DNA from: Clostridia bacterium
GTDB lineage: Bacteria; Bacillota_A; Clostridia; Oscillospirales; Acutalibacteraceae
Reading direction: 5' to 3'
NCBI GenBank assembly: GCA_024699005.1
Contig: JAILQN010000318.1
Location: 1 to 35,648 of the forward strand
Length of the DNA stretch: 35,648 bases
Part shown: one piece after another, positions 15,961-25,203 of the stretch
Numbering within the stretch: position 1 is the stretch's first letter
Layout of the letters: the number at the start of each line of letters is the position of its first letter
Program-made: the position numbers and the translations under genes
The notes under the pieces: model-generated
Databases searched by the model: none
What the model was told of the DNA's origin: nothing
The model's input: the letters and a program-made list of their open reading frames with translations, nothing else

Positions 15961-17511
15961 TTACAGCGGGATATTTCCGTGTTTTTTCACCGGAAGCGAT
16001 TTTTCCTTTGTCTTCAGCATCCTGAATGCCGAAGCAATCTTTTCTCTTGTTTCTTCCGGAAGGATCACTTCATCGACATAACCGTGCTCTGCCGCGATAT
16101 ACGGATTCATAAACTTCCGATTGTACTCGTCCAGAAGTTCTTCCTTCTTTGCGGTCGGGTCATCCGCCTGTTCAATGGCCTTCCTGCCTATTATGGAGAC
16201 GGCTCCGGCAGCGCCCATAACAGCAATTTCCGCTATAGGCCAGGCGTAAACCACATCGGCACCAATCCCCTTACTGTTCATGGCTATATAGGCACCACCG
16301 TATGCCTTCCGCATAATGAGGCTTACTTTCGGAACCGTTGCCTCGGAATACGCATAAAGCAGTTTGGCGCCGTGTCGGATGATGCCGCCGTGTTCCTGCT
16401 GGCTTCCGGGAAGAAAAGCCGGAACATCCACAAGAGTCAGGATCGGGATATTAAAGCAGTCGCAAAAGCGAATAAACCGCGAGCCCTTATCCGCCGCATT
16501 TATCTCAAGAGAACCGGCCATATACCGGCTCTGGTTAGCTACGATACCGATCGTATCTCCGTTAAGACGGGCAAATCCCACGGTAATATTCCTGGCGAAA
16601 TCCGGCTGAACTTCAAGAAAGCTGCCTTCATCCGCAAACGTATTGATAACATTACGGACATCATACGCTTTTTTGGAATCCACGGGGACTACATCCGTCA
16701 ATCCTACAGAGTTGTCCACGGACTTCCCCGAAACACACATGGGAGCTTCCTGATTATTCTGAGGGAAATAACCGAGAAGCCTGCGAACGCCGTTTAAACA
16801 TGACAGATCATCGGGATAGACAAAATGCGCCACGCCGGAAGTTGAGCTGTGCACAGAAGCTCCGCCCAGATCGGCGGCGGAAATGATCTCTCCGGTCACG
16901 GATTTCACCACAGCCGGACCCGTGATATACATCTGACTGTTTTTTTCGGTCATAAAAATGAAATCCGTGATAGCAGGCGAGTAACATGCGCCGCCCGCGC
17001 AGGGTCCGAGGATAACAGATATCTGAGGGATCACGCCGGAAGCTACAGTATTACGGTAAAAAATATCGGCATATCCCGACAGGCTGTCGATCCCCTCTTC
17101 AATTCTGGCGCCGCCGCTGTCATTGATCGAAATAAAAGGCACCTTCAGCTCCAGCGCTTTGTCCATGGCGCAGCAGATCTTCAGGGCATGCGCTTCACCG
17201 AGCGAACCGCCGCTGACCGTAAAATCCTGCGAAGAAGCATATGCCAGGCGTCCGTGTATCATACCGTACCCGGTAACCACACCGTCACCGGGACGTTTTT
17301 TCTTATCCATATCAAAATCGGTCGCGCGGGATGAGACCATGCCGTTGATTTCCGTGAATGTTCCGTCATCGAACAGAGCCTCCATACGTTCACGGGCTGT
17401 CAGCTTTCCTGAATTGTGCTGTTTTGCTATCCGGTCCGGACCGCCGCCCTGAGATATTCTGCTGCGGCGATCCACTAAGTCATCAACTCTTTGTTTCCAA
17501 ATGATATCCAT
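15961..17511 (-). CDS. Acyl-CoA carboxyltransferase, 12S/MmdA type
   Basis: The 516-residue protein matches the acyl-CoA carboxyltransferase family (transcarboxylase 12S, MmdA, PccB), which transfers carboxyl groups between biotin and an acyl-CoA. It has two crotonase-like halves. Family signatures include GKLTARERMEALFDDGTF, the oxyanion-hole segments NDSGGARIEEG and LGPCAGGACYSPA, and KAYGGAYIAMNSKGIGAD with AWPIAEIAVMG. The position that is Asp in propionyl-CoA carboxylases (GGAYD) is Ile here. In acyl-CoA carboxylases a hydrophobic residue there goes with acetyl-CoA use, though MmdA and 12S enzymes may also carry one. With the 5S-like and carrier genes it completes a transcarboxylase set. 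Confidence 0.9.
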   Translation of the reverse strand: MDIIWKQRVDDLVDRRSRISQGGGPDRIAKQHNSGKLTARERMEALFDDGTFTEINGMVSSRATDFDMDKKKRPGDGVVTGYGMIHGRLAYASSQDFTVSGGSLGEAHALKICCAMDKALELKVPFISINDSGGARIEEGIDSLSGYADIFYRNTVASGVIPQISVILGPCAGGACYSPAITDFIFMTEKNSQMYITGPAVVKSVTGEIISAADLGGASVHSSTSGVAHFVYPDDLSCLNGVRRLLGYFPQNNQEAPMCVSGKSVDNSVGLTDVVPVDSKKAYDVRNVINTFADEGSFLEVQPDFARNITVGFARLNGDTIGIVANQSRYMAGSLEINAADKGSRFIRFCDCFNIPILTLVDVPAFLPGSQQEHGGIIRHGAKLLYAYSEATVPKVSLIMRKAYGGAYIAMNSKGIGADVVYAWPIAEIAVMGAAGAVSIIGRKAIEQADDPTAKKEELLDEYNRKFMNPYIAAEHGYVDEVILPEETREKIASAFRMLKTKEKSLPVKKHGNIPL

Positions 17512-17556
17512 ATGTAATGAGACTCCTCTTGATTCCGTTTCCTTAGTTTTAAAACA

Positions 17557-18693
17557 CTATTGTGCGAGATTATCAAGCAGATATGACTCCGATTCCGTTC
17601 TGAGATCCGACAGTTTTTGCCTTACGTCTTCATAATCCAAAGGCTGCTGCCACGCGCAGGAATCATCGTACCATAAACGGTCCGAAAGTCCGAGTTTACC
17701 CAACAGCTCGATCATCCGGCGCCCACGGGTGGTATGAGGAACAACAACAAAGTTTTTTTGATAAATAATGGAAAAAGCTGTTGCATGGAATGAATTGGAC
17801 ACAACAAAGTCTGCGTTTGCAATGTATGAGAGAAACTCACGCGGACCATAGTCGTACACTTTTTTATGATCTGTCGTCAGTTTTACCTTCGGAGAACCGT
17901 TGATAACTCTCAGGTGCAGTGAATCCGCAATGATCCGCACGGCATCATCGATCTCTTTTATGCCCTGAAAACCATAAACAAACAGATACGGTTCCGTTTC
18001 CATAGGCGAGGCCTGCAGAGCAGTATAATCTTCCAGATCCAGAAGCAATGTAGGGTCTATGCAGATATGTACAGGCTGCGATACGCTTATTTCAACATCA
18101 TAGTTTTGTTCACGAAGGCTGATCGCATCCAGGTTTTTACTCAGTTTTTCAATCGTTTGTTTTTCTTCTTCGGAATATTTTTCTTTTGTACTTACGGCAT
18201 ATGTGATCTTTCTCGTTTCCTTCGGCCCGAAATCAAGGAAATACGCAGCATCCAACGATGCATCAAGTATAACGGGATTCCATAGCTGATCACTCCCTGA
18301 AATATACAGATCCAGTTCGGGCGGATTCCTTTTAAGAGCCTTCAGGGTCCGGTATTCCGCAGTTTCATTAAAATAATGTGATGTGAATTTCTGAAATATC
18401 CGATATCTTTCCTTATCGACATGTTTTATGTTGCCGATAATGCTTTTGACAAAACTGCCGAACGTAATATAAAGTCTGTTAAAAAAAGAACGTCTGGACA
18501 TATTCCGCCATGTTGCGAGCGCTGCCCGGAACGGATTCTTATGCGGCATATAGCGGACGGTATGGTACGGCGGGCGGTAATTGATCACATAAACATCATG
18601 ACCATGCATCTCCAGCCATGTTTTTAACGCATAGCATTGCATAACAGCCCCTTGGTTTGTAGTAAAATGGAAAGTTATTATACCGACTTTCAT
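17557..18693 (-). CDS. Polysaccharide pyruvyl transferase family protein
   Basis: The 378-residue protein resembles the CsaB/WcaK pyruvyl transferase family, which adds ketal-linked pyruvate from phosphoenolpyruvate to sugars of surface polymers. Landmarks are the N-terminal KVGIITFHFTTNQGAVMQCY, the central SGSDQLWNP and the C-terminal SNSFHATAFSIIYQ with the conserved His. Many relatives in glycan clusters are annotated only by family, so the pyruvylation role is likely rather than certain. It lies between the carboxyltransferase gene (45 bases) and the flippase gene (52 bases), within the same operon. Confidence 0.85.
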   Translation of the reverse strand: MKVGIITFHFTTNQGAVMQCYALKTWLEMHGHDVYVINYRPPYHTVRYMPHKNPFRAALATWRNMSRRSFFNRLYITFGSFVKSIIGNIKHVDKERYRIFQKFTSHYFNETAEYRTLKALKRNPPELDLYISGSDQLWNPVILDASLDAAYFLDFGPKETRKITYAVSTKEKYSEEEKQTIEKLSKNLDAISLREQNYDVEISVSQPVHICIDPTLLLDLEDYTALQASPMETEPYLFVYGFQGIKEIDDAVRIIADSLHLRVINGSPKVKLTTDHKKVYDYGPREFLSYIANADFVVSNSFHATAFSIIYQKNFVVVPHTTRGRRMIELLGKLGLSDRLWYDDSCAWQQPLDYEDVRQKLSDLRTESESYLLDNLAQ

Positions 18694-18745
18694 ATTATCA
18701 ATCCCCTGATTCAGTTTTCGCAGTCCGGTCCGGATATATCACAGA

Positions 18746-20275
18746 TCACCGTTTTTTCAGCAACGTCCTTTTTATCATATTAAAAGATCCCTTAAACTCT
18801 TTTAAATTCAAGCTGAGGACGCAGATGATAGCACCGGCGGTAACGGCGCATACCGCAGCCCGGATCACAAAAGTCAGTATTGAAGGACCGTCAAACAAAT
18901 TGCCGACGAAATAAGTCGCGACAATAGCGATAGCCGAAGTGGCGAAACACCTGCCGACCAACACAAGATAATCCTTGCAGCTGCGTTTGAATAAGTGCTT
19001 GAAAAGAGCGTAGGTTTCCCACGGGAAAAACACAAATATCATAACAAACATCGTCGGATACAGAACGCCCAGAACACTTCCGGTCACTTTGACCATGATT
19101 ATACTCAAAATGAGGTTCAGGGCACTGCCGATGATCGGTTTCCACTGATCCGGTTCCCATAACCCCGCGGAATCCTTCATTGTAACACCGACATAACGGA
19201 ACTGCCAGAGGAAAAAATAGATAACGATACTTATCATTGTCACAGTATCGTATACATATTTCTCTCCGACCCATAAACGTATAAACGGCTGATATAATCC
19301 GGCCATACAGGCTGCCGCCCAACCCACCATACTGATCCAGATAAATACTATTCTTCTGTATGCGACATATGTATTATCCATTGTATCGGTATAGATTTTA
19401 TTTCCGATACTTGCCATTATCCCCTGCCTTAAAACAGTGAATACCGAAACGATCGCGCTTGCCACATAATAATAGTTATCATATTGCGTCAGAAAAGACA
19501 CGCCGAGAATAGCGGAAATAATGATACCGTCAATTGAAATAATGACTTTACCGCCGATACGATGACCCATCAGCGGAAGTACTTTACTCTTTAATGTTTT
19601 GATCTGTTCTTTTGTAGGTTTGTCTCCGCAATCGATATCGGGGAATACTTTCTTTGAAACCACATAATACATAATATTCTGCGGTATGACCATGAGAGCA
19701 TACACCAATAAGTAATAATAGTAATTTTTTGTCAGAGCAAGGACCGCAGCCTGGGCGGCATACATCAGGATCTCCCTGACCAAAGATATTTTTATGGTGA
19801 TATCATTTCTCTGATGAGCGGTAAACAGCGATGTTCTGTAAGCGAACATCAGATAGCTCAATACCGTATGCGACAGATACATCGTATACAGTACATATAC
19901 ATTAACATCCGCGCCCGTATCGTTCTTTACCAGAATACCGAGAAACGGATATACACAGCAGCCTATGCCCAGGATAATAAGCCCGACGATCTTATAGACC
20001 TTACGCATCAGGGTCAGCAGCTGCCGGACCTCATCGTAATTGCTTTCGGATATCGGCTTATACATCATAAAAACTATAGATGTATTAAAACCGAGTTCCG
20101 TCATATTCAATACGTTCAGAATTGATTTAAACAGACCGTTCAGTCCGACATACTCGGCGCCGATATAACGAATAATGATGGCCCGGAAGATGAACGGACC
20201 CAACATCATCACTATCTTATTCAGAATTCCCCAGATTGAATTCCGCATCGAATTCTTAACTCTGTTATTCTCCAT
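18746..20275 (-). CDS. Wzx-type polysaccharide flippase
   Basis: The 509-residue membrane protein has about 12-14 hydrophobic segments and the layout of the polysaccharide transport (MOP/PST) family. It would flip the undecaprenyl-linked repeat unit across the membrane. The N-terminal SMRNSIWGILNKIVMMLGPF and the following YIGAEYVGLNGLFKSIL are typical of Gram-positive Wzx proteins. It is followed closely upstream by the polymerase gene (26 bases), the common flippase-polymerase pairing, which suggests Wzx/Wzy-dependent assembly rather than ABC export. Confidence 0.9.
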   Translation of the reverse strand: MENNRVKNSMRNSIWGILNKIVMMLGPFIFRAIIIRYIGAEYVGLNGLFKSILNVLNMTELGFNTSIVFMMYKPISESNYDEVRQLLTLMRKVYKIVGLIILGIGCCVYPFLGILVKNDTGADVNVYVLYTMYLSHTVLSYLMFAYRTSLFTAHQRNDITIKISLVREILMYAAQAAVLALTKNYYYYLLVYALMVIPQNIMYYVVSKKVFPDIDCGDKPTKEQIKTLKSKVLPLMGHRIGGKVIISIDGIIISAILGVSFLTQYDNYYYVASAIVSVFTVLRQGIMASIGNKIYTDTMDNTYVAYRRIVFIWISMVGWAAACMAGLYQPFIRLWVGEKYVYDTVTMISIVIYFFLWQFRYVGVTMKDSAGLWEPDQWKPIIGSALNLILSIIMVKVTGSVLGVLYPTMFVMIFVFFPWETYALFKHLFKRSCKDYLVLVGRCFATSAIAIVATYFVGNLFDGPSILTFVIRAAVCAVTAGAIICVLSLNLKEFKGSFNMIKRTLLKKR

Positions 20276-20301
20276 CGGTCAACAAACCTCTGTCTTATAA
20301 A

Positions 20302-21609
20302 TTATTCTGCCATTGATCGCTGCAGATCAACAGACGCAGATTCAGCCTCGGCTTTGAATCCGATAAACGCGATCCCCAAGAAATAAATAACCAGAAAGTT
20401 GTAGTCATACAAAGGATTACCGGTAAACGCGTATGTCAGGAAAAGCATCTGCTGGAATAACGAAAAACCGTATAACCGTGTCTGAACACTCCGGCCTTCA
20501 AGCAAACTGGTGCGATATTTCTTTATTGTGCGGAAAAGAACAGCAAATGCGGCAAAAACAAAGGCCAGAGCACCGAATATACCTGTCTCACAAGCCAGCT
20601 GAATATAAACGTTATGCGTCTCCATTTTAGTGCCGTTGTAAAACAAGCCTTCTGTCAACGCTCTGTAATTCCCCCAACCTATACCCTGCAGCGGATGTTG
20701 CCTGAAATACCGGAAAGCAAGCTGATAAAGCTGCAGCCTGCCGCTGCCGGTCGAGTCTTCGGTGACAAAACGCAGAGCAAACAAGTAAAGCGACTCACGG
20801 AATACCGGTACGGTAAAGTACAAAACAACGAACAACAGTATTATACCTATCGGGATCAGGATATATCTTACCGGTAATCGCGCGCTGTTTTTTTTGTATT
20901 TGACTACCAATCCGATATATAAGAAAACAATTGCAATAACAATAAGATCCACAGCAAAGCCGCGTTTACGGGTATAAAAGAATGCGGTTGCATACAGCGC
21001 AACAATCAGTATCTTAAAGATCAACAGATAACTTTGCCGTTTTTTCATAAAAAGAAACGCTCCGAAACCGCATACCAGGAAACCGGCAGTGTGCCCGGTA
21101 GCCACGAACAATCCCAGACTTGATGAGGGACTCCGTCTCCTGATCTGTTGAGCGCTTTCGATATAGATCCCCATAAGGGATTTTGAAAAAACATGTGTAA
21201 TAGCGTCAAAAACGACAAAAACCGCAACAATCAAACCGAAATAAAACAACAACTCCATCAATTTTTCCGGATCAATCTTTTTTCCTATTACCACAGAGCA
21301 AATTATAATACTGCTGATCAGCACGATCATATCCGATATCAGAGCATTTCTGTTGGCGGAAAAGAAGCCAAACAAAACAACCAACAGAAACGGTATCCAC
21401 ACTCCGAGGATATCCATCCTGATCTTTCCGCGGTTAAGCAGCAGCAAGACCAAAGCCAGAAACAATATGCCGAAGATCAATATTCTCGAAATACTTATTG
21501 ACGCCAGCTTTGTCTGTGTTAACAGAGGCCAAAAGAAAGCCCATAGGATCATACAGAACAATCCTATTTCAAAAATGCTTTTTGCTGAATGATTTCTTTT
21601 GTACATCAT
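20302..21609 (-). CDS. Wzy-type O-antigen polymerase/ligase
   Basis: The protein has many membrane segments and a large outer loop with the Wzy_C/ligase signature: GIGWGNYRALTEG, then HNVYIQLACETGIFGALAF. It would join flipped repeat units outside the membrane, or transfer the glycan or lipid to an acceptor. I use the ATG at 21609 (435 residues). The frame continues to a TTG at 21657 that would overlap the ACP gene by 11 bases, and neither start has a strong ribosome binding site. It lies between the flippase and the first ACP gene, which ties the glycan and acyl halves of the operon together. Confidence 0.86.
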   Translation of the reverse strand: MMYKRNHSAKSIFEIGLFCMILWAFFWPLLTQTKLASISISRILIFGILFLALVLLLLNRGKIRMDILGVWIPFLLVVLFGFFSANRNALISDMIVLISSIIICSVVIGKKIDPEKLMELLFYFGLIVAVFVVFDAITHVFSKSLMGIYIESAQQIRRRSPSSSLGLFVATGHTAGFLVCGFGAFLFMKKRQSYLLIFKILIVALYATAFFYTRKRGFAVDLIVIAIVFLYIGLVVKYKKNSARLPVRYILIPIGIILLFVVLYFTVPVFRESLYLFALRFVTEDSTGSGRLQLYQLAFRYFRQHPLQGIGWGNYRALTEGLFYNGTKMETHNVYIQLACETGIFGALAFVFAAFAVLFRTIKKYRTSLLEGRSVQTRLYGFSLFQQMLFLTYAFTGNPLYDYNFLVIYFLGIAFIGFKAEAESASVDLQRSMAE

Positions 21610-21646
21610 TTGACTTGATACACTTTCATTATTCAGATACTGCCGT

Positions 21647-21892
21647 TCAGCCCTCAAAGTCCACGCCGTATCTTTTGAGAATTTCGATTCCGTTCATAAA
21701 AGACCCGTAATGAAGTATATCCTCCGATTCAAAAAACACATCAAAGGCTTCTTCTATTTCCGATATCAACGACAGATGTGCAACAGAATCCCACTGCGGA
21801 ACCGATGCAAATGTAAAACTGTCATCAAGAACAGCCTCATCAACTCCGAACACCTTTGTAAAAATCTGTTTATATTGTTCCAGATTACTCAT
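21647..21892 (-). CDS. Acyl carrier protein 1
   Basis: The 81-residue acidic protein has the carrier-protein four-helix pattern and the phosphopantetheine attachment serine at Ser36 in PQWDSVAHLSLI. The WDS variant of the DSL motif is more typical of specialised carrier proteins than of housekeeping AcpP. It would hold the growing acyl chain or the starter acid. A GGAGGGG ribosome binding site lies just upstream. It is separated from the second ACP gene by 97 bases that hold a strong hairpin. Confidence 0.88.
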   Translation of the reverse strand: MSNLEQYKQIFTKVFGVDEAVLDDSFTFASVPQWDSVAHLSLISEIEEAFDVFFESEDILHYGSFMNGIEILKRYGVDFEG

Positions 21893-21918
21893 AATCCCCT
21901 CCGTTTATCCGTATTCCC

Positions 21919-21966
21919 TGCGCCGCGAAATGGAAGAAGGATCTACTCGCTTCTTCCATCTGCGCA
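21919..21966 (-). other. Strong hairpin between the two ACP genes
   Basis: ATGGAAGAAG (21930-21939) and CTTCTTCCAT (21950-21959) form a perfect ten-base stem with a ten-base loop. An outer TGCGC (21919-21923) pairs with GCGCA (21962-21966) across an asymmetric internal loop. In the direction of transcription no U-run follows, while a run of seven U precedes it just after the first ACP's stop. It is therefore unlikely to end transcription and may instead be a processing or stability element that changes the ratio of the two carrier proteins. Confidence 0.55.
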
Positions 21967-21989
21967 GCACACGAAAAAAACATCTCAGC

Positions 21990-22214
21990 TCAGTCTTTCT
22001 CCATAAGCTTCAGGATATCAGAAACGGTTTCAAAACCCTTGATCACATCGCCTGTAAGCTTAACTCCGAATTCATCATCCATAAGAACGATAAGAGAGAG
22101 TTTTGCCATGGAATCATATTCATCCACGTCAGCAAGAACCGTGTCGGCAGCAAGCGTGCCCTCGTCCAGTTCCCATGTTTCTTCGAGCATTTCGATCTTT
22201 TCCTGATCAGTCAT
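21990..22214 (-). CDS. Acyl carrier protein 2
   Basis: The 74-residue acidic protein is a carrier protein with the attachment serine at Ser35 in DEYDSMAKLSLIV, and acidic helices around it. It differs clearly from the first ACP (YDSMAK against WDSVAH), so the two probably have distinct partners, for example one for the starter or extender and one for chain delivery to the glycosyl acceptor. AAGGAGGAC-type sequence upstream supports the start. It lies 32 bases downstream of the first KASIII gene. Confidence 0.88.
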   Translation of the reverse strand: MTDQEKIEMLEETWELDEGTLAADTVLADVDEYDSMAKLSLIVLMDDEFGVKLTGDVIKGFETVSDILKLMEKD

Positions 22215-22246
22215 TTTTAAGTCCTCCTTAATATATTGATAATTAA

Positions 22247-23317
22247 TTACACCCGGTCATCCGGGTTATAACCGTCTTTATAGTATTCATCCGTGTGTAT
22301 CAACGGAAGAATATCGTTCCTGTTAAGTTTTAATCCGACTGTAGCCCAGGACAACCCTACGCCGAAGCCGCAGCAAAGCGCGGAAACAGCCGTATCCGCT
22401 TCATCATCGCCGTAGAGGTCCACAAGCGTGAGCGGAATCGAAGATGAGCTTGTATTGCCGAAACGCTTCATTGAGATCGGTATCTTTTCGATCGGGAAGC
22501 CGGTCTTTTTGCCGATCCGCTTCAGGATCATAGCGTTCGCCTGATGCAATACGAGGCAATCATAGTTTTCCGGTGTTGTTTCAGTACGGTCCATATATTC
22601 ATTTATCTGATCCGGCACTTTGCCGGTAGCGAAATTGAATACACCGATCTCGTCCATCAGAGAACTGTTTCCCATATTGGCGGGCGGATCCGGATTGCGC
22701 CAGAAACCGAACGGGGCAAAAATCGCTTCATACTGATTGCCATCGGTATTCAGCGAGAAGATCAGATCCTCCGAATCATTTTTTGCCAGAAGGGTCGCCG
22801 TACCCGCATCGCCGAAAAGCAGAGAACCTGAATGCGTGTTTTTTGTTTTTTCCTTTGTGGAAAATTCACGGGCGGACGTATCGCCGGCAAGAAGCAGAGC
22901 GTATTTCATACTGCTTGTCTGCAGGATCGCGGAAATGACGTATAAACCGTATACGAACCCGGAACAGCCAAGGTTGATATCAAACGCCAGAAGATTTTCG
23001 GATAAACTCAAACGGTGCTGCAGCACACAGGCAGTTGACGGGATTCTGTAGTCCGACGTCTGAGTCACGTAAATCAAAGCGCCGATCTCTCCGCGGTCTA
23101 TGTTTTTCTCTGCCAGGAGCTTCTCGGCAGCAGCATAGCAGAAGTCAGACGTCGTCTGCTTCGGAGATGCCGAATATCTGCCTTCAACACCTGTTGTTTT
23201 GATAAACTTGTTGATCACGGCTTCCGGTTCATCGGATAATTCGCGAACGGAATCCCAATGACCGGAAACGGCTGCTGCCATACCGATTATTCTGATATCT
23301 TTAACTGAAGAATACAT
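22247..23317 (-). CDS. KASIII-type condensing enzyme A (FabH-like)
   Basis: The 356-residue thiolase-fold protein condenses an acyl starter with malonyl-ACP. The catalytic triad is intact: Cys118 in NLGCSGFVYGL, His258 in LHQAN and Asn288 in RFGNTSSSS. It is longer than housekeeping FabH (about 317 residues), with extra sequence near 150-220 and a C-terminal tail ending in an HTDEYYKDGY-like motif that all three KASIII paralogues of the operon share. It is paired with the reductase 28 bases upstream, so one condensation and one reduction seem to be encoded as a module. It might use acyl-ACP rather than acetyl-CoA. Confidence 0.88.
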   Translation of the reverse strand: MYSSVKDIRIIGMAAAVSGHWDSVRELSDEPEAVINKFIKTTGVEGRYSASPKQTTSDFCYAAAEKLLAEKNIDRGEIGALIYVTQTSDYRIPSTACVLQHRLSLSENLLAFDINLGCSGFVYGLYVISAILQTSSMKYALLLAGDTSAREFSTKEKTKNTHSGSLLFGDAGTATLLAKNDSEDLIFSLNTDGNQYEAIFAPFGFWRNPDPPANMGNSSLMDEIGVFNFATGKVPDQINEYMDRTETTPENYDCLVLHQANAMILKRIGKKTGFPIEKIPISMKRFGNTSSSSIPLTLVDLYGDDEADTAVSALCCGFGVGLSWATVGLKLNRNDILPLIHTDEYYKDGYNPDDRV

Positions 23318-23344
23318 ACTTTTTCCCGCTTTCTGCGATAACGT

Positions 23345-24100
23345 TTAACACGCCGTATATCCGCCGTCTGCCGGAACAGAAGCCCCTGTAATGAACCTTG
23401 CTTCCGGACTTAACAAAAAACATATTACGTTCGCGATATCTTCCGGTTCTCCGATCCCCAGATACTGGCGCTCAATGATCTTACGATATGCGTCGCTGTC
23501 TTCGCCGTTATTATCAAGGAACCCCCTCATCATTTCCGTTCTTGTCAGTCCGGCAACCACCGCGTTTATATTGATGCCCTTTTCCGCCAGTTCATCCGCG
23601 AGACAACGTACCGCGCCTTCTATAGCGGCTTTCGCGGAAGCATATGCCGTATGCCCTCTGTCGCCGCATTTTGCCGAAACGGAAGACATAACGACGATAC
23701 CGGCTTTTTCGCCGTACCGTCCCCTGCGGCTGAACTGACGCACGGCTTCAACAAAACTGAAAAAATGAACCGTCATCACGTTCATCAGTTTTTCGGGCTT
23801 AAGCATATTCAGAGGCATGGTTGCCGTCATACCGGCTGTATATACCATTCCGTCCAGCACCCCGAAATTCTTCCGGATCTCCCTGAACATACCGTCCAGA
23901 GACCCGACGTCGGACATATCCGCAGTCATACAGCCATGTCCCTGTCCCTGAAGCAGATCCAGGACCTCCTGAAGTTTGTCTTCTCTTCTCGCGACAAGAA
24001 ACAACGTCGCTCCCTGTCTGCTCAACTGGATCGCCGTCTGTTTTCCGATCCCGGACGATGCGCCGATGATCAGTATTTTTTTCCCGGTAAACTTATCCAT
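23345..24100 (-). CDS. SDR ketoreductase paired with KASIII A
   Basis: The 251-residue short-chain dehydrogenase has the cofactor loop GASSGIG and catalytic Ser140-Tyr153-Lys157 (VMSSVSAK, AYASAK). The usual NNAG is replaced by YTAG. Arg residues end the second strand (VARREDK), which predicts NADPH use, unlike the other SDRs here. The likely reaction is reduction of a 3-oxoacyl-ACP made by the adjacent condensing enzyme. It ends with the DGGYTAC tail shared in form with the neighbouring reductase (DGGFTSC). Confidence 0.84.
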   Translation of the reverse strand: MDKFTGKKILIIGASSGIGKQTAIQLSRQGATLFLVARREDKLQEVLDLLQGQGHGCMTADMSDVGSLDGMFREIRKNFGVLDGMVYTAGMTATMPLNMLKPEKLMNVMTVHFFSFVEAVRQFSRRGRYGEKAGIVVMSSVSAKCGDRGHTAYASAKAAIEGAVRCLADELAEKGININAVVAGLTRTEMMRGFLDNNGEDSDAYRKIIERQYLGIGEPEDIANVICFLLSPEARFITGASVPADGGYTAC

Positions 24101-24128
24101 ATCAATTATTTATACTTTCAGATGCACT

Positions 24129-25187
24129 TCAGGCAGAATAACCGTCATCATAAAGATCGGTCCCGACTGTCAGGGGCAGAATATCGTCAGTATTGATCCC
24201 GAATTCACAAACACCCCATGACAATCCTACGCCGAATCCGCTTGTGAGCAGCTCGACATCTTTGTGATCATCATCCGAGCCGTAACGGTCGACTATGGTG
24301 AGAGGCACAGATGCTCCGCTTGTGTTGCCGAATCTGTCAAGAGAGACCGGAACTTTCTCCAACGGCATACCTACCCGCTTAGCAATGTTTTTGATGATCA
24401 TCATGTTCGCCTGGTGAAGGACAAGAGAATCATAATCCGGCACAGACGTGCCCACGGTTTCAGTAAATTCGTTTATAAGCGCCGGGACCTCATTGATGGT
24501 AAAATTGAACACGGCGATATCATCAGACGGAATGCCCTCCGGACCGGAAGGGTGTTTCCATGCGTTAAAAGGAGAACACAGCGCCCTGTATCCGGAACCG
24601 TCGCTCATAAGCGCCAGTTTTACGGCACTGCCGTCTTCCTTTTCCAGAAGAACAGCCGAACTCGCATCACCGAACAAAAGCGTGGTATTGGAACTTCTCT
24701 CGCTGTCCTCTCTCTGTTTCCTGCCTCTGGCCAGCGTATCGCCGATAAGCACAAGCGCCTTTTTCGCCGAAGAATTCATAAGCAGGCTTGCAGCAACGGA
24801 AACCCCGTATACAAAGCCGGAGCAGCCAAGGTTTATATCAAAAGCGATACAATCCTTTTTGAGGCCCAGACGGTTGTGAAGCGCAAGCGCCGTAGACGGA
24901 GTACGATAATCCGGAGTCTGGGTGATATTGATCAGCACACCGATCTCGTCCGGCGCATATTTCCCTGCCGCTTCGATCTGCTTTGCCGCGGAATATGAGA
25001 GATCGGCCGCAGTCTGATCCATCCCGCATTTATGCTTACCCGTTATTCCCGTCTTCTTCATAAAAGACTTCACGAATTTGGGATCCTCGTTGGGATCATC
25101 GAGCATTGCTGCAATATCCACACGATTATTCGGAACAGACGCCGCAATACAAGCGACCTTTATACCTCTGTATTCGCTGAAAACCAT
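24129..25187 (-). CDS. KASIII-type condensing enzyme B (FabH-like)
   Basis: I start this 352-residue protein at the ATG at 25187 because GAGAGGAG lies six bases before it; the frame extends to 25229, into the upstream gene, without support. Cys122 (NLGCSGFVYGV), His258 (LHQAN) and Asn288 (RFGNTSGAS) form an intact KASIII triad. It shares the extended length and C-terminal tail of condensing enzyme A. It is flanked by a reductase on each side, fitting a condensation-reduction module. Substrate chain length cannot be read from the sequence. Confidence 0.88.
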   Translation of the reverse strand: MVFSEYRGIKVACIAASVPNNRVDIAAMLDDPNEDPKFVKSFMKKTGITGKHKCGMDQTAADLSYSAAKQIEAAGKYAPDEIGVLINITQTPDYRTPSTALALHNRLGLKKDCIAFDINLGCSGFVYGVSVAASLLMNSSAKKALVLIGDTLARGRKQREDSERSSNTTLLFGDASSAVLLEKEDGSAVKLALMSDGSGYRALCSPFNAWKHPSGPEGIPSDDIAVFNFTINEVPALINEFTETVGTSVPDYDSLVLHQANMMIIKNIAKRVGMPLEKVPVSLDRFGNTSGASVPLTIVDRYGSDDDHKDVELLTSGFGVGLSWGVCEFGINTDDILPLTVGTDLYDDGYSA

Positions 25188-25203
25188 GTCTGACTCCTCT
25201 CTT

